A stretch of 64,000 nt of DNA from Bigelowiella natans CCMP2755 (GCA_000320545.1 ADNK01000067.1:1-64000); one strand, 5' to 3'; counted from the stretch's first letter, positions 1-14,631 are shown. Numbers and translations are program-made. The notes: generated by a model not told the origin, from the sequence alone.

Positions 1-83
1 CTAAAAGAGGTGTAACCACCCGCATGCATTCACACCGGTCAAAATCATCATGCATAGATATTTTAATGTAGAAGTGTATAATG

Positions 84-146
<63 letters not shown>

Positions 147-244
147 TGTGTGTGCTTCCTTAATTGACAGTCAGTGGAAATTAGTAAGACAACATACCTT
201 TCTATCAAGACGCTAGCACATGCTCGTACATATAGTAGTAGAAA

Positions 245-276
<32 letters not shown>

Positions 277-750
277 TTGGTAGTACCCCTTTGCTATCTC
301 TATTGACAGTCCCAAGTTCAACGGCGATCTAAACAAAACCATCATTAAAAGTATATGCACTTATCATATACAAGCAGCATCATTCATATCTTAAGCTTAA
401 AACCTAACACAATGATACTGTAGATATTAACGTGCGCGCGCAAACATACACATCCATATAGATATTATATAGATTTTCTTTCTCGCCCTATGTGTGTGGA
501 AGGGGTTGGGAGGGGGGGGAAAGGATATAGACTTCGGCCATCTTTCTAGTCGTTGGAAGAACTAATTTGTTGTAAAACACAAAATAGAGAGGCAGCAATT
601 GAGCAATGACAGCACGATAAGTTAAAGGAAATATGTCATTAAACAAAATGTAGCAATGACAAACAAAGCTTACATATTCTGTTCGTTGTTTCCATATCAT
701 AGGAGTATAGCTTTACAGTATTACAGCTGTATACGCATGCACACCCACAC

Positions 751-793
<43 letters not shown>

Positions 794-1445
794 TGATATT
801 GTGCTATAGCACCTGCGGAACGATTTCGCCTATGCCGTTTAAGAGGCTTGATTCCAGAGACTTCACGGATTGCTCTCCGTTCTCTGCAATTATAAGTGTT
901 AAGATATCAAAATGGAGACATGCGCTGCTTATATATGAGTTGAGCAGTCATCGGTGAGAGTGCTGATATGCGGTAAACATATGCTACACTCATGGGGCAC
1001 CTGCGAGCCAGATCAAAAAGGTACTTGTCGAGGACGCTACCCCCCATATGATGTCTCGTTGCATATAAATCAATATCCGCATCCAACTAGAAAAAAGAAC
1101 AAACCATTTTGGTCAGATACAGCATCATGCCGCATTGTTTCGAGCTATGAAGGTATTGAAGTAACGACCTTTTCTTCCAAGGCCGATTTTGGAATTTGAT
1201 TTAGAATTTTTTCCTAGGTATATATACGTCCTCACACACAAACACGGTTTCATGCATACTTCGCATTACAGAAAGGGAATGCAGAGCATTGAATACTATC
1301 CTGTCTCTTCATCACATGTATACCTTTTTTTCCATCTCTTTCTTCTTCAACATTTTGAAACGAGCCTTATCTATTTTTTACACAGACATACGAATGCATA
1401 TTACTATACATAATTACTGCACATATTCGCAAGTTATGACGACGA
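1..1445. other. Non-genic, microsatellite-rich flank
   Basis: I see no convincing exon here. The stretch holds a compound (CT)n(GT)n run near 84-154, a (TAG)n run near 231-275, and a (TA)n run near 752-789. Between these the sequence is AT-rich. The short open frames lack splice support and resemble no family I recognise. Confidence 0.6.
84..154. repeat. Compound (CT)n(GT)n microsatellite
   Basis: An almost perfect CT run of about 22 units passes directly into a GT run of about 12 units. It lies outside any gene model. Confidence 0.9.
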
Positions 1446-2866
1446 CTAGAAGTCATCACCTATTGTACCTTGTTTTCTAATAGCTTCTTCTGCATTTCTA
1501 AAAAGCTTCCTAGCTCGATCAGGAGCACGCTGTCTCCTTGTCCGGGATAGACGTTTTGGTGATGGGGTTCTCTCACGCAAGTGAGGCAGCTGCTGAAATA
1601 TATGAGTTTGCTATTGAGTTACATAAGATCATGTGATTATCATTAGATTCTGGGGATAATAAGATTTCCAGAGGAAATAACAACAGGCTTTACGTTGCTA
1701 TCCGTGTCAAAGGTATTAAAGTCTGCATTGCTCGAAATAGTTAATGCCGGTTCAAATGAGGCATTTCATATAACTTGACCTTTGGAAGATTCTTCTTCTT
1801 CACATCGCTCCCCGTCGAATGCCCCTCGGAATCCTATACAAAGGTCATACGAATAATTTAGGAACTACGTCTATACACACCTATGCACAAAACCACGCAC
1901 ACTGAACCTTTTCCTCTCCAAAGACTCCCAGAACTCCATCACGATTTTTTTCTACGAGAGGGGAGCGAGGGGAAGGAAAGTACTTCTTGTCGTTCTTTTG
2001 TACTCTGTGCGTGTTTGTATCATTCTTCAGCAGAGGGGTAGGACTAGTTGAAGCCCCCACACTGATAGGCGATATGACGTTATTCGTATTGCTTTCGTGG
2101 GCTTTTTGGATCTTCTCGTTGTGAGTGTCGTTTTCTCGGCGCAGTTTCAAGGAGCTAGGGACGCTAAAGCTTTCCTTTTTATCGTGTCTCCCTTCTTCCA
2201 AACCGATGATAGCAGGCACTCTGTTTGAATCTACCCCCCCCCCCTGAGTTGATGCTAAACTTGGTGACATATTTGGCTTTTGAATGCTTAGCTTTAGGTC
2301 TGGTTTGCTATTTGTGATGAGACGCCCAAGAGTATTTTCACTGTCTAAGGATGACTGTTGCGTCGTAATCGTCGGTATTACTAATTTGGAAATCCTAGTC
2401 GAAGAAGGAGAGCTGGGCATGCTTAACATCATTTCGGGGAGCTTCTCCCCCATGGAAGGATCATGGAGTTTGGAATCATCACTGTCAGCCATTCTGCACG
2501 ACTGTATTCTCTCAACAAGCGCTGCTGTTTTCACTCCGTCTCTCGGAGCCTCAGTAGACGATTGCCTATTTAACATTTTATGAAGTATCTTCGCATCATC
2601 ATTCTCAATCGGATATTTTTGCACGTCGGACGTGATGAACACTTGTCAAGAATTTTTGAAAAATGGAATGGAAACGAAACCAAGTCGGCCTCTTTCTTCA
2701 CATCTAACTCTCCATATCCATACATTAGGGTATTCGGAAGGGGGGGGGGGCTTAGGTTGAGGGGGCTGAAAGACTTCAACGTTACTTTGATGAACAAGAC
2801 GGAGCTCCTGATCGCCAGATCGTAAAAGGAATCCCGAACCGGCGAGTATTTGTCGAATGTTTTAGC
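1446..2866 (-). CDS. Hypothetical Ser/Pro-rich protein, poorly resolved
   Basis: I do not recognise this protein. The clearest part is an open block at about 1905-2640, rich in Ser, Pro, Asn and Lys and probably disordered. Its likely downstream donor (GAG GAA AAG|GTTCAG) is followed by a short exon starting near 1837. A last exon at 1446-1592 follows a TTTCAG acceptor and ends in a basic stretch (RERTPSPKRLSRTRRQR) and stop. Upstream, about 2731-2866 reads as coding with a proline run. The blocks do not join in one frame: there are phase breaks near 2640-2660 and near 1760. The gene may therefore have unrecognised introns, assembly indels or be decaying. It diverges from the S1P lyase gene. 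Confidence 0.4.
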
Positions 2867-3282
2867 TTATTTATCGTTGTCGCACCACCTAAACGAAAGC
2901 CGTAGATACTAGAAACTAAAGGCACCTATCTATCCAAAACAACACATGACAGCTCACTCACTTTGCCAGCTGCGAGTGCTCGTAGGAAAGTAGAACTTGA
3001 TGTAGTACGAGATTACTACCAAGGCTCTCGTCGCAGAACCAAAATCCTCAGGGTTTTGTTGATTAGATTATTTTTCATGACGCAGACCGAAATATGTAGA
3101 AGTTGAGCCAGGCCGACATAGTTTCAGATGGCATTTCCTAGAATTTCGATTGGAATCTCACATTTGGCATATTTTGTTGTCGCAAGGTATGAATCGTAGG
3201 CATTTTCACGATTGCGCTCGGCGCTCATAATCCACATATCTCCTCACTCCATCTACCCCGCCCCCTGAATCTATTCTTCAAG

Positions 3283-5268
3283 ATGGGTCTTCGAGAAATA
3301 CTCGGAGCTCTAGCGGATAAAAACTCTAAACTACGATTCTATATCTCAACTGCGGAGCACGCCATCGTGGCTATTGTGTACGCTGCTTTGTCTTTTCACC
3401 CCCTACCGGCCAACTAACCTCACATCCGTATCATGCATGTATTTAGGCTCTACCGTTGGATTAAAAATGCACTACAGGAGGCAAATTTTGATTCCATAAT
3501 AGACTCAGTACCTGGGGCAGCTATGGTTGTGTTAGCATTTAAAAAAGAAACTTTATTGCCAGATACAATTGATCGGCAATTGATTGATAGATTTCTCTAT
3601 TCGGCTATTATTGATATCATTAGGCTATCAAAATGGGCATGCGATCCGAGGCTGATAAGGTGTTCTTGAGTCATAAATGAAATACTTATAAATAGAATGA
3701 ATGGGTTACTATGCCAAACTTTTTGTGCGCATTTTATTCGATTTAGCGTAGATTACACAATCAGTATCGTGTTGTCACCATCATCGTCGTCATTATAACC
3801 ATCAACTCATCAAGACGCCTATTCGTTGAAACTATGCCTTTTCATTATTTCTAGGCTGTTAAAGATTTGTTTCCTAAAGAACTTGCACCTGTGCTAGACA
3901 AGATACCAGGTGGAGTACACGACCTGCATTTTTATGATTGTGAACAGTGTTACAAGTTTCAATGACAACCGCATTAATGACAGCTACCGGCCTACCGCAT
4001 GAAGATGTACTGAAGGCGCTAGATAAAATGCGCAAACAAGATCATTACAGGTAGCTAGAAGAATGAGAAGAATCAAATGAAAAGACTCTTTAATTTGGAT
4101 TCTAATTGAATGTAGTTTCTGTGCATCACGATCTGGAATCATTTTAACCATTCCATACTGCGGATATGCATATGTACATAAAATTATACAAGCACGAACT
4201 TGGAATTAATATTTATTTATGGTGTATTCTAGATTAAGAGTTTTCTCGTAAAATTGTTCTTCACAGAAAAGAGAAGGGATTTGGTCTAATCTACGGCACT
4301 GAGGACAAGAAACATGAGAATTTTACAACCAAGGCTTATAACAAGTGCTCCACAACACACACACGCCGCCGAATTCACAAAACATGACTTACATTCATGT
4401 CGTTTTATTTATTTGTGTGTGTATGTGTGTGTGTGTGTGTGTGTGTAAGGTATATTTCTTCAAATGCTCTTGATCCTACGGCTTTTCCTTCTCTCCGAAA
4501 AATGGAAGTTGAGGTAGTAGCTTGAAAAGGAGTGGGGTGGGGGGGAGGGAATACTACAATAGCATCAAGAATATAGTTACATACATAAGCAATTTTTGTG
4601 ATTGTATGCGTGTGCAACAGGTTGTCAGCATGACTCTCTCGATGCTGCACGCACCTAAAACAGCGTGTGGGGTCATGACCTCTGGAGGTATGTAGTTAGT
4701 GGCAAGAAGAAGAAGAAGAAGAAAGATCTCCTCCTCATAACAAGTGTAGGGTCTTTATTTTATACAATTCTGTTAACGCTATTGCTGTTGGTGTTGTGTT
4801 TTTATTACGTTGATGACGACAGGGACTGAGTCGATTCTTTGCGCTGTAAAGGCTTATCGCGACCGCGCACGCAGCTTATGGCCGCACATTAAGCAGCCTG
4901 AAATGGTAGTTTCACTAGAGCGTAATATAAAGAATCTATGGCTGCTACTTCATGAGATGGAGCTGTCCTAATTCACAACTACTCACACACGCATTTAAAT
5001 AAGTGCTAACACGTAAAGATCTAGCTCCTATATCTTCACCAAATAAAAGTTCCATTTCATGCTTATCACTCTCTTGTTTCGTCGCTGCCACCCCTCCCTA
5101 ATATACCAGGTGCTAGCCAAATCAGCCCATGTTGCTTTTGAAAAGGTAAGATGACGCAAAGCACTAGGAGGAGACATAGTTGGTTGAGTACCGGGGTTGT
5201 GTTGAAGCCCACCTCCCCCCGCCGCCCCTCAATAGAAAGCAGTTTACTATCAACCACCTCAATGTGAG

Positions 5269-5319
<51 letters not shown>

Positions 5320-7059
5320 CACAATCAGGGCGCTCACTACTTCGGGGTGAAGTGCGTGTGGGTCTCCCTCGACGAAAAAACGCAAAATCCAAACCTGGAA
5401 GAGCTGAAGTCCAAGATCACTAAAAACTGCGTCCTCATCGTCGCAAGCGCGGTGCAATATCCTGCTGGCACGGTCGCTTTAAATAGTAGTATGTCGTGAG
5501 AAACTATTGTATATATATATATCTGCAATCGAAGATTGATTCAAATGTGTGTTGTTGTGGCCTTGTCTCTCCCCCCCCCCCTCCCTCCTCTATCAATCAA
5601 TCAGATGGATCCAATCACCCAAATTTCGGACATCGCAATGCAAAATGGGCTGCCGCTGCATGTTGACGGCTGCATTGGAGGGTACTCTCAATCTTCGGAA
5701 ATAAATTAGCTTGTTAAGTTTTGACCATCATACTTCGCAATGAATGCAGCCTGAATTTCGTTCAGCGACACAATCTGGAGAACACAACACGTCTTTGTTT
5801 TATGGTCATTATGTACTCTTATGTATTGTTTTGGAAAGAAGAAGCTACTCTTCATATATACTCGTACATCGCAAGCAGCAACACAAAATCATTGGGATGG
5901 TATCTCCACAAGTGTGACCATCAACAATAAATTATTATTATTATTAATAATAATAATAATAATAATACAATTAAGGTTCATGCTTCCTTGGGTTGAGAAA
6001 CTAGGCTACGAAGTACCGTTGTGGGACTTTCGGGTTGAAGGGGTGACGTCAATATCCGCTGATTGCCACAAATACGGGTATGTTTGTATGCGTATGATGC
6101 CACATACGCTATCCACAGTTTTGAATAGTAGTTATTTTGGACAGCATTCGTTGCTGGTGATTGCAGTCAATGTTATAGAGATCTAGATCTACTACTAATA
6201 CTTCTACAACTGCTACTTCCATTACCACTACTGCTACTACTACTACTACTACTACTACTGCTACTACTATGCTGCTGTGCTGCTGGTGGTGGTGGTGGTG
6301 GTGGTGGTGCTACTGCTTCAGGTATGCTCCGAAGGGAGCATCAGTAATAGCATGGCGGAATCCTGATGATCGTCTCCACCAGTTTCATGCCTTCGCAGGT
6401 TATTACGATTACTTCGTCTTTCTTGTAGTGTAGTACCCAGACATAGCACATAGGCGTCACCCTTCCTCGTCGTTGCCGTGTAAGATGACAAATAGCACAA
6501 CGCGTGGTCATCGTCGTATCATCGTCCTTTAGGTTGGCCGGGGGGGTATTACGCGTCTCCATCTCTTCTAGGAACGCGTGCTGGGGGGGCTATTGCTGCT
6601 GCATGGGCCTCTCTTAATGCTATGGGAGAAAATGGGTGAGTTCTTAAGGGCTGTTAGGAAAGAAGAGGTGGGAGGAAAGGGGAAGGGGGGGGGAGGGAAA
6701 GATCGGCTGGCAATCAGTAGATTCACGTTGTTTACTATATCGTACTATCAAATAATTCTCTCTCCCCCTCCCCCCTCGACATAGATATCTTGACCAAGCA
6801 AAGAAAGCGATGCAAGTGAGCGAGGACTTTAAGGCCGCGATTAATGCCGTCCCTGAGCTCCAAATAGTCGGAAGTCCTTGCATGACGATCGTTTGTTTCA
6901 AGAGCATAAAACCCAAATCGGTGGGCAATTAAACATCTTCTTCAATTTTGTTAGTTTGCTGTACAATGCATTTCGGTGCTTGTTTGTTAATTGTGCAGCA
7001 CAGTTGTTGCCGGGAAGTGTTTCCACGATGATCATGATTTCCGTTGATATATTATATAA

Positions 7060-7098
<39 letters not shown>

Positions 7099-7761
7099 GT
7101 CTCCAATCCTACTGAATGATGGTGAAACTACGACTAGGTAAACGCCTTCGCTCTGGGTGATGCGATGCAGAAGAAGGGCTGGAAGATGTCGCGACAGCAA
7201 AATCCAGACTCTTTGCATGTCACGCTCATGCCGGTATTTGTGTATGCATGTGTGTGCGTGCGTGTGTGTGTGTGTGTGTGTGTGTTTGCGTAATGTGTCA
7301 GAAAGCTTGCTTCACACACGTGTGCTTGTATTCAGGGAAGATCAAGATGATATTTTAATTGTCTTGTTTTGATGTTCCCCAACCCCATTTCAGGTACATT
7401 ATCCGGCGCGGAAAAAGCTCGTCTCTGATCTGAAGGAAGCTGTCGAGGTTGTTTGCAGGATCAAACTAAGAATAGTATTGTTGGGATATAGGAGGATTCT
7501 GAAGGATGACTTTAATCTGAAGGCTCATATTATTTCCTCAGATTTCATAATCAATTTTGACATAAAACAATTGAAAGTTCCTTCGAAAATATATCTTAAA
7601 GATTATGTATGAATAATCAGATTGTCAAGAAGCAGCCCTCTCTCAACCGCGAAGGGACTGCAGCTATGTATGGAATGCTCGCACAGATACCCAGCAACAC
7701 AAAACTTGCTGATTTCCTTAAGATTTTGTTTAGCCGCATGTTCATGAAGAATGGGAATTAG
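3283..7761 (+). CDS. SGPL1: Sphingosine-1-phosphate lyase
   Basis: PLP-dependent lyase that cleaves phosphorylated sphingoid bases to a fatty aldehyde and phosphoethanolamine, the exit step of sphingolipid breakdown, normally at the ER. Eighteen exons join in frame: 3283-3377, 3447-3525, 3855-3909, 3984-4050, 4267-4344, 4450-4513, 4621-4687, 4823-4905, 5110-5145, 5329-5472, 5605-5681, 5976-6077, 6322-6398, 6533-6635, 6785-6920, 7138-7233, 7394-7447, 7621-7761. Exon 1 supplies a short hydrophobic helix typical of the membrane-anchored N-terminus. Family motifs in order are [25 protein letters not shown], then [10 protein letters not shown] with the PLP lysine codon at 6070-6072, and the C-terminal AAMYGMLAQ. 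The family core is complete and looks functional. Exon 2 length is the least certain part. Confidence 0.93.
5274..5311. repeat. (CT)n microsatellite at a 3' splice site
   Basis: About 19 CT units end 17 bases before exon 10 of the S1P lyase gene (acceptor cacaatcag at 5328). The run supplies that intron's pyrimidine tract. Confidence 0.85.
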
Positions 7762-8899
7762 AAAAAAACGGTGTCATGATAGTTGCAGTTGCAGATGCAA
7801 GTGCATACGTTTTGCGATTTTCATTCGTTCTTAGCTTGGGTACATCAGTGTCGTATCAACGCACGTCCTACGATAGACTCGAGCAAAAATGAAAACTATC
7901 CGCAATGTAATTCATCCTCTTCATACATGCACATTACATCATTCTAACATTGTGGCTCATCATTACACCTTATCGCATCGCCAGCTAGGCATGTACTTAG
8001 CCTTTTGTAGAGCAGTACCACTGATGGGCTGCTCTCTTATGCAATTGTGCAGCATGGATCCTCAATTTTGCATTATTCGCGCTCAGCTCACAGCGCATCG
8101 CAACATGAGCGCAAAATGCACGTGGTTCGATCGAAAGCACGCAACAACAGTTGCTAGCTTGCAAAGTATCAGTACGGCCATCATGCTGTACTTCTAACGC
8201 TAGAACAGTGTAAAGATTAAACACGATGTCTTGTTGCAACAGCAAGGCACAAGAGCCAACAAGCTAGCAAACAGTCGCAGTCCCCATGCGTTGCGCATGT
8301 CTCAATTGGCACGTCTGCTAGTCTGGCTAGATGTGAATTTTCAATTACATCATCGACTTTCTAGCTTTCATTCTCATGAACCGCTAGAAGTATCTAATCC
8401 CATCGAGATGGATTGACGACACTTGTGAGCTCTTCTTTGTTTGTGCAGAAGAGGAACAGAAGGGGCCCATGCAACAGCTTTTCTGGATCAGTTTGGGGTT
8501 TTGAGGACTTTGTCATCGTTTTCTGTTGATTCTTTCCTGATTTTATCAATTTCTGGTCAAAATACAGGGGATTTCCTGATTTGCTTCTAAATTTGCAAAT
8601 CTAGCCCACGCAAATTTATCCACGTTCACTTCCGATTCGCCGGATCCATTTCAATGTAAAGAGTAAAACATCCGGAACTTATCCTGAAAAATACTTATCT
8701 TAAATTCAAGAAACCAAAAAATACTGAAAATATTAAAAAATGGCCTGAATGTTGTAAATTATAGAACATAGTCTTCGCAAAATATCTAAAAAAATCAAAC
8801 ATCTTCACATTTCTCTTGGTTTAGCGAGACTGGCGCTGGGCATCCCAGCGAAGCAACTTCACCCCTCTCCTTTGGGAATTAGTCACCAATTCGTTCGAA
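7762..8899. other. Spacer between tandem genes SGPL1 and UNC45
   Basis: No coding exon is supported on either strand. The first about 650 bp (to near 8410) has few simple repeats and is rich in short palindromic words such as GCTAGC, TGCA and GCGCA, like the convergent spacers elsewhere in the window. The remainder up to the UNC45 start is AT-rich and may hold its promoter. Confidence 0.5.
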
Positions 8900-9028
8900 A
8901 TGGAGCGTGCTCTAGGTCTCAAAGAGGAGGTAGTGGAGTTTGACATTGTGCTTAGTGAAAGGATCTCAAGTTGCTGCTGTTCATTTTTTGCTTTGTCTTA
9001 CTTGCGTCCTTGCTTGAAAATGTGTGCT

Positions 9029-9070
<42 letters not shown>

Positions 9071-9150
9071 TCCTCTTTGTTTGTCGGCAGGGCAACAAGC
9101 TATTCCGAGGGAAAAATTGGTAGAGTTGAGCAACCACAAAGAAACAAATG

Positions 9151-9209
<59 letters not shown>

Positions 9210-12200
9210 ATAGGAGTAAAGCAGCTGGGAAATATACAGAAGCTCTTGATGTCTCCATTCATTTGGGAAAGTAATCGACGACACGGACAAGGCTCTCGCA
9301 TTAATGCCTGGGTTGTAGTAAATTAAAAGCGAACGATATAAATCACATACACACACACACATACACAAGAAATACAATATTATGTTACATGGACCTAAAT
9401 TTCGTGGATATTGACTTGAGTCTGCTCATTAAAACAGGCACATCAAAACGTTGCAGCGAAGGGCGAAGGCGTATCATGTATAAACGACGCATACAAAAAC
9501 ACACACGCACCCCCTCATCGCAAACCATGACCAAAATATCACTGGTGGCGCCAATTCCAGGCACAGGGATTATCCATCAAAAATCCCGAAAAGGCTATGT
9601 CTACGCTTGCTAAAGCCATCAAGGTTGGTGGCCATAGGAATACTCCATCAATTTTTATTTATCTTAAAGACAGCAGAGTTATAGGCTCAATTTGTGGCAT
9701 ATTTGTGGTATATCATTCTCGCGTGGTGTGTGCGGGAGGTGCACAATGTATGGGTTGAATATCTGTGTAATTGCTACTGCCAGGACCTCACATCTCTGCT
9801 CAAAAAAGAACCCAAGCACTTGCCAGCAAGGCAGCTGTTGGAAAAGGTGTGTGATAATCGTATTATTCATAATTGTAGGAATGCATAAGATACCGTAGTT
9901 TTAGTACTTACCGACACTTACACGCTTATGTGCGCGTGCGTGTATGTAATTATTATATATATTTATATATTATTTTTAGTAGCCATACTAATGGATAAGT
10001 CGTATTCCCCCTCCATCTTCTCCTCTTATTCATTCATAATATTCACTCATCTTGAAGGTGCGAGTTGCGGCGAAGTTTGTCGAAAACAACCCCGAAAACT
10101 ACCAATTCTACCTAAATCGTCTTGTAAAGGCTGCTAACTCGAGTATGATTTTACAATATCCTAGAGCATACCCATATTAAGAATTATGTGTGTGAGTGTG
10201 TGTGTATATGTATCATTTGTAATAGTTCTGTTTGCGTGAATCATGTTATATTATTAAATTACGATGGATTTACCCCTCTCCGACAACTTAGAAGTACTTT
10301 GAAAGTACTGAATCGTGTGGACGCAAGATGATAGCAGCACAATAGTCGTCTAGTTTCAGCACGGTTAGGAGCCTTTACATTTGTATTCTCATGCACGTCA
10401 ATCTATTATCATACAGGTTTGAAAAAAGAAGTCGATTATTGCCGGGATATACGACTCGTAATGCAGGCCTTTTTGGCACGTAGGCAAGGTGAATACGTCA
10501 CGTATCTTAATTCATAATCGATTCGGTTGAAGGAAGGGATCTCGCTGTTTCTATCCCCCGTCATCAATGCACTCCCCAATCATCGTGCTTTGCTCTGTGT
10601 GAGGAAGACTCACATTTGGACACCATTCCTAGATAGATCATCGTATTTGAAAGCGATGTGTTTGCCTGTGCTCTTTGTCATCAGCCCGGGGGTTTGTGTT
10701 CCAGAAAGGAGGGGAGGGGCAGACCTTCCTTAGTGTTCTCTCACGTCTGGCTACTGGGGAATTAGAGGGGGGGGGGCACACGCAGTTAAATCTCCAAATA
10801 GAAGCTGCGAAGGCGCTTTCAGTTGTTTTTTCAAAGGACGAAAGCAACGCGTTGGAAACAGGTGAGAGGGGGGACCACGTGGTCTCTTTGGTGGATAGTC
10901 TCCTGACTCGGTTGAAAGCACTAAGGACCACATTGTCGGAGAAGGAAATCGTCGCTCAGAAGCAGCCTGTTGTCAAGCTTGTCGCAGCATTGCTTCGCCT
11001 CGTATGCCGTGCTTTGGAACGTAAATCATGGTAGATTGAATACTTAAGATATCTTCTCTACTGCAGTTCTTCTTATTCTTCTTCTTCTACAACTAATACT
11101 ACTACTAATAATAATACTTCTAGCGTTGGTAAGGCGCGTGAGTCGGCGGTTAATTGCCTCGGGGAGTGGGTTCATATTGACCGCAAATTGAACGTAGCGA
11201 CGCAGATGAGGCTACTTCCAGTGTTCTTTAAGGTTTGTTTTATGGCCTCTTGGAGAAAGGATAAGAGGAGGAGGAGGAGGAGGAGGAAGAAGATGTAGAA
11301 GAAGGGAATCGAAGGAGGAGTACTGACATTATAGTAGCAGGACTATTTAGTGTTTGATAATGTGGGAAATGGTAATGAGCAATGAGCAACATCGACAAGT
11401 TTCTTCTTCCTTCTCTACTACTGCTACTACCACTACTACCACCACTACTACTACTACCACTAACTGCAACTACAACTACAACTAGCTGCTGCATGTGACA
11501 CAAACCAAATAGCGAATGTTACCGTTTCTGCATATATAGGGTTTGAGCTCTCTGGGATCTCTTGAGGATGATGCTGGGACTGTCGCTGCTGCTGCTAGGG
11601 AGATATTGCTGAAAAGTAAGGCTCACCACGCTATTAGAGGAAGAAGAAGGAGAAGATGATGATGATAATCACGACAAAGAAGAGATTTCAGAAATATAAC
11701 AGAATGCCTTCGTATCAGCTTCTACACACACACACACACTGGTACACAAGAGAGAATGAGAAAGAGAGAGAAAGAGAAAGAGGGAACCCTGATTTTCATC
11801 TGACGAACTCACCACCATCGTCTACACACTCATCCATGCACGTATTGTTCATATACGTTCATCTAGGAGTCCTCTTCAGCGAGTATGTGGACGAAGTGAG
11901 GCTACGTGCAAGTATCATTAACACCACGCTGATGCTCACGGGGAAGAAGCAGCAGAAGAATGCCTCCTCTAAATCAAGAAATAATGAGGAAAAGGGGAGA
12001 AGTCACCAGCCAAAGCTTCCCAAGCAGTACTATCACCTCCAATCATTTGCAGCCTCAAATACCAATACCCTATATACTAATGATGCTATTGCCTAGAGTG
12101 CTAATAGGTGAATGGGTGCTTCGTCGTGTCAATTGCTGCCTGATGTTGCCGCTGCTGCGACTTATATATTCTAGGTACTGGGAGGGTGCCGATGTAAAGT

Positions 12201-12277
12201 CAATGGATTTTGCTAAGAAATGGGGTGAGACGATTCAAGGATGATGTGCGCGTCAAGCGTTGTCGCACACACACACA

Positions 12278-12320
<43 letters not shown>

Positions 12321-13691
12321 CGCGCGCACTAATCGGATGTGGAAAGACAGTGATAATAGCACACACTTGTGGTTATTATTCCCAAAGATGTTCAGAATAC
12401 AACTTACTAATTAAATCCCACCCCCTTTTCATACGCTACGTGCTTAGGAATGTACATATCTCAACAACTCTCCACGGGTAGCACCCATCCTCCTCCTCCT
12501 CTCCTCCTCCTCCTCCTCCTCATTATCATCATCATTATCATCATCATCATTATCATCATCATCTCAGTTTGTGCTTCAGTCTCTCTATTCCCTTCTCTCC
12601 CCGCCCCCCCCTTCCCTCTTTCCCTCCCTCTCCAACGCCAGCCATTGATATATAAATTATAAAAGAGAGCTGGTGCTTATTTGCTATGACAAACCACCCA
12701 TCAGGTGAACGCAGCTTCAAAGCTGTGACCAAGGCTCTTATTGCTATATTACAGGCAAATCCCCCTCTGGTAGCTCTGCTTATATTCAACAAGAGTCTGT
12801 ACCATACTTCTGATTCGTCGGCATATATTCTTCTTCTTCTTCTTCTTCTTCTTCTTCTTCTTCTTCTTCAGGGCGTCTTTCTTATTACCAACGGAGGAAT
12901 CCTTACGGTGAGAGATACGATAGAACAGATGATAGCGTGTATGCCAAGGCCGTTTAAACAAAGTATTTTGAATGTATTTCCATTGCTTATATAAGGAGGC
13001 GAAGGCTGCAGAGAAGGGTGATATGAAAGGTATTCCCATCCAATGCCAATGGGATTTGTACGCTGCTCGGGGGAGAAGAAGCGCCGTTGTTTCCAACACG
13101 CACACACAAACACGCATGTGCTATATACGATGAACAACTGACGGAAATCCTTTCATTCGCCTCCGCCATTACAGAGCAAATGAAGCAAATGCTACAACAA
13201 GCGAAAGCAAAGAAGCAGCAGCAGCAGGTAGTGTTTGACTAAGACCAAGATCCTAATAGGAAGAGTCACCATATATCAGGAATCTACATCGCCAACACAC
13301 TCGCGCGCGCGCGCGCACACACACACACATCAATGTGTTTTTCTGTTTTATACTCTGTTTTTACATCAAAAAACCGTTTAAATCAGCAGGGTGAAGAAAC
13401 CGAGAAGCGACCTCCTCCCATCCTGGTATATAATGATGGTCATTTTGGTTCTCTATCATCATCATCATCATCGTCATCATCATCATCATCATCATCATGT
13501 TCTACGTGCCTACATGAATACAGAGCTCCTTGGTTGTGAATGCAGCTCATGGAAGCGAGGAGAACCAACGTTGTGCTCTTGGGGTGATTGACCAACAACA
13601 CCACTTATCGTTCATCCAATACGGTTCAATATGACGACGATATAGTAAAGTAAAGATACACAACGCGTGCATGCTCCGTCTATTGTTTTAT

Positions 13692-13724
<33 letters not shown>

Positions 13725-14597
13725 TATCAGGTATTGGCACTAGCATCACAGGATAAGATCATAAGAACCATGGTACCACAATGCATATGTAGTAATCAAT
13801 AGCACATTGATAATAAGAGTCGTATGTCATCTATGGCACTAGTCGTTCAACCTGTAACAATCCCGTGTCTTCTCATCAATGCTTTCTGGTTATGGTGCCT
13901 GGCTTTTACGATTATATCTCCTCCTCCTCCTCCTCGTCGTCGTCGCTATTGGTGATGTTGATAAGGTGGAGAAGGCAGGGGTTGCAGAGCTGTTCTTGGA
14001 TTTGATCATAGCACACGATTTCTCCTCTCAAAAGGGTGAGATTGATCATGATGATGAAGATGATGAAGAAAGAAGATGATGACAATGATAACGATGATCA
14101 TTTGCGAGGGAACTCATGTAGTATGTATGTGCACGAGGTACATATGCATCTTAATACCACTTCAAATGGTTTTGATATCCTTCTTCGCAGATGACATCGT
14201 TCTTTGCCACGCAATCGTAGCTATGGCAAAGCAGGTCAAGTGACAATATTAGTACACATACAGAGAGTAGCTCCTTCAACACTCAAAATAATCGCAGATT
14301 GCGATTTCGGAGAATGCTCGAAATAAAGCGTTGAAGAACGAAGACGCCAAGGTAATGATACTCCTCACTCTCCCCCCCCCCCTGCTCTACTACTACTACT
14401 ACTACTACTACTATTCTGTTTCTAAAGGCGTGGCGAAATGCAGCTAGACTTCATAAGCTGCTTTTGGTGTTGATAATGCTGCTGCTTCCCTTTGTTCTCA
14501 GCACATGTTGTTTACGATCATCATATCAATAGGGGTTGGATGACACCTCCAGCATCGTTTACGCGACCAAGAGGATGATCATCAAAGCTGCAGGTTA

Positions 14598-14631
<34 letters not shown>

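Noticed and set aside
7880-8420. Overlapping 60-100-codon ORFs on both strands after SGPL1
   Set aside because: No splice sites, no family resemblance and opposite-strand overlap. The base composition matches the other non-coding 3' spacers.
8952-9377. Repeat-encoded ORFs such as poly-Ile/Tyr or Thr/His stretches
   Set aside because: They translate (TA)n, (CA)n and (GT)n microsatellites inside introns. The same applies near 12260, 17970, 24650 and 37850.
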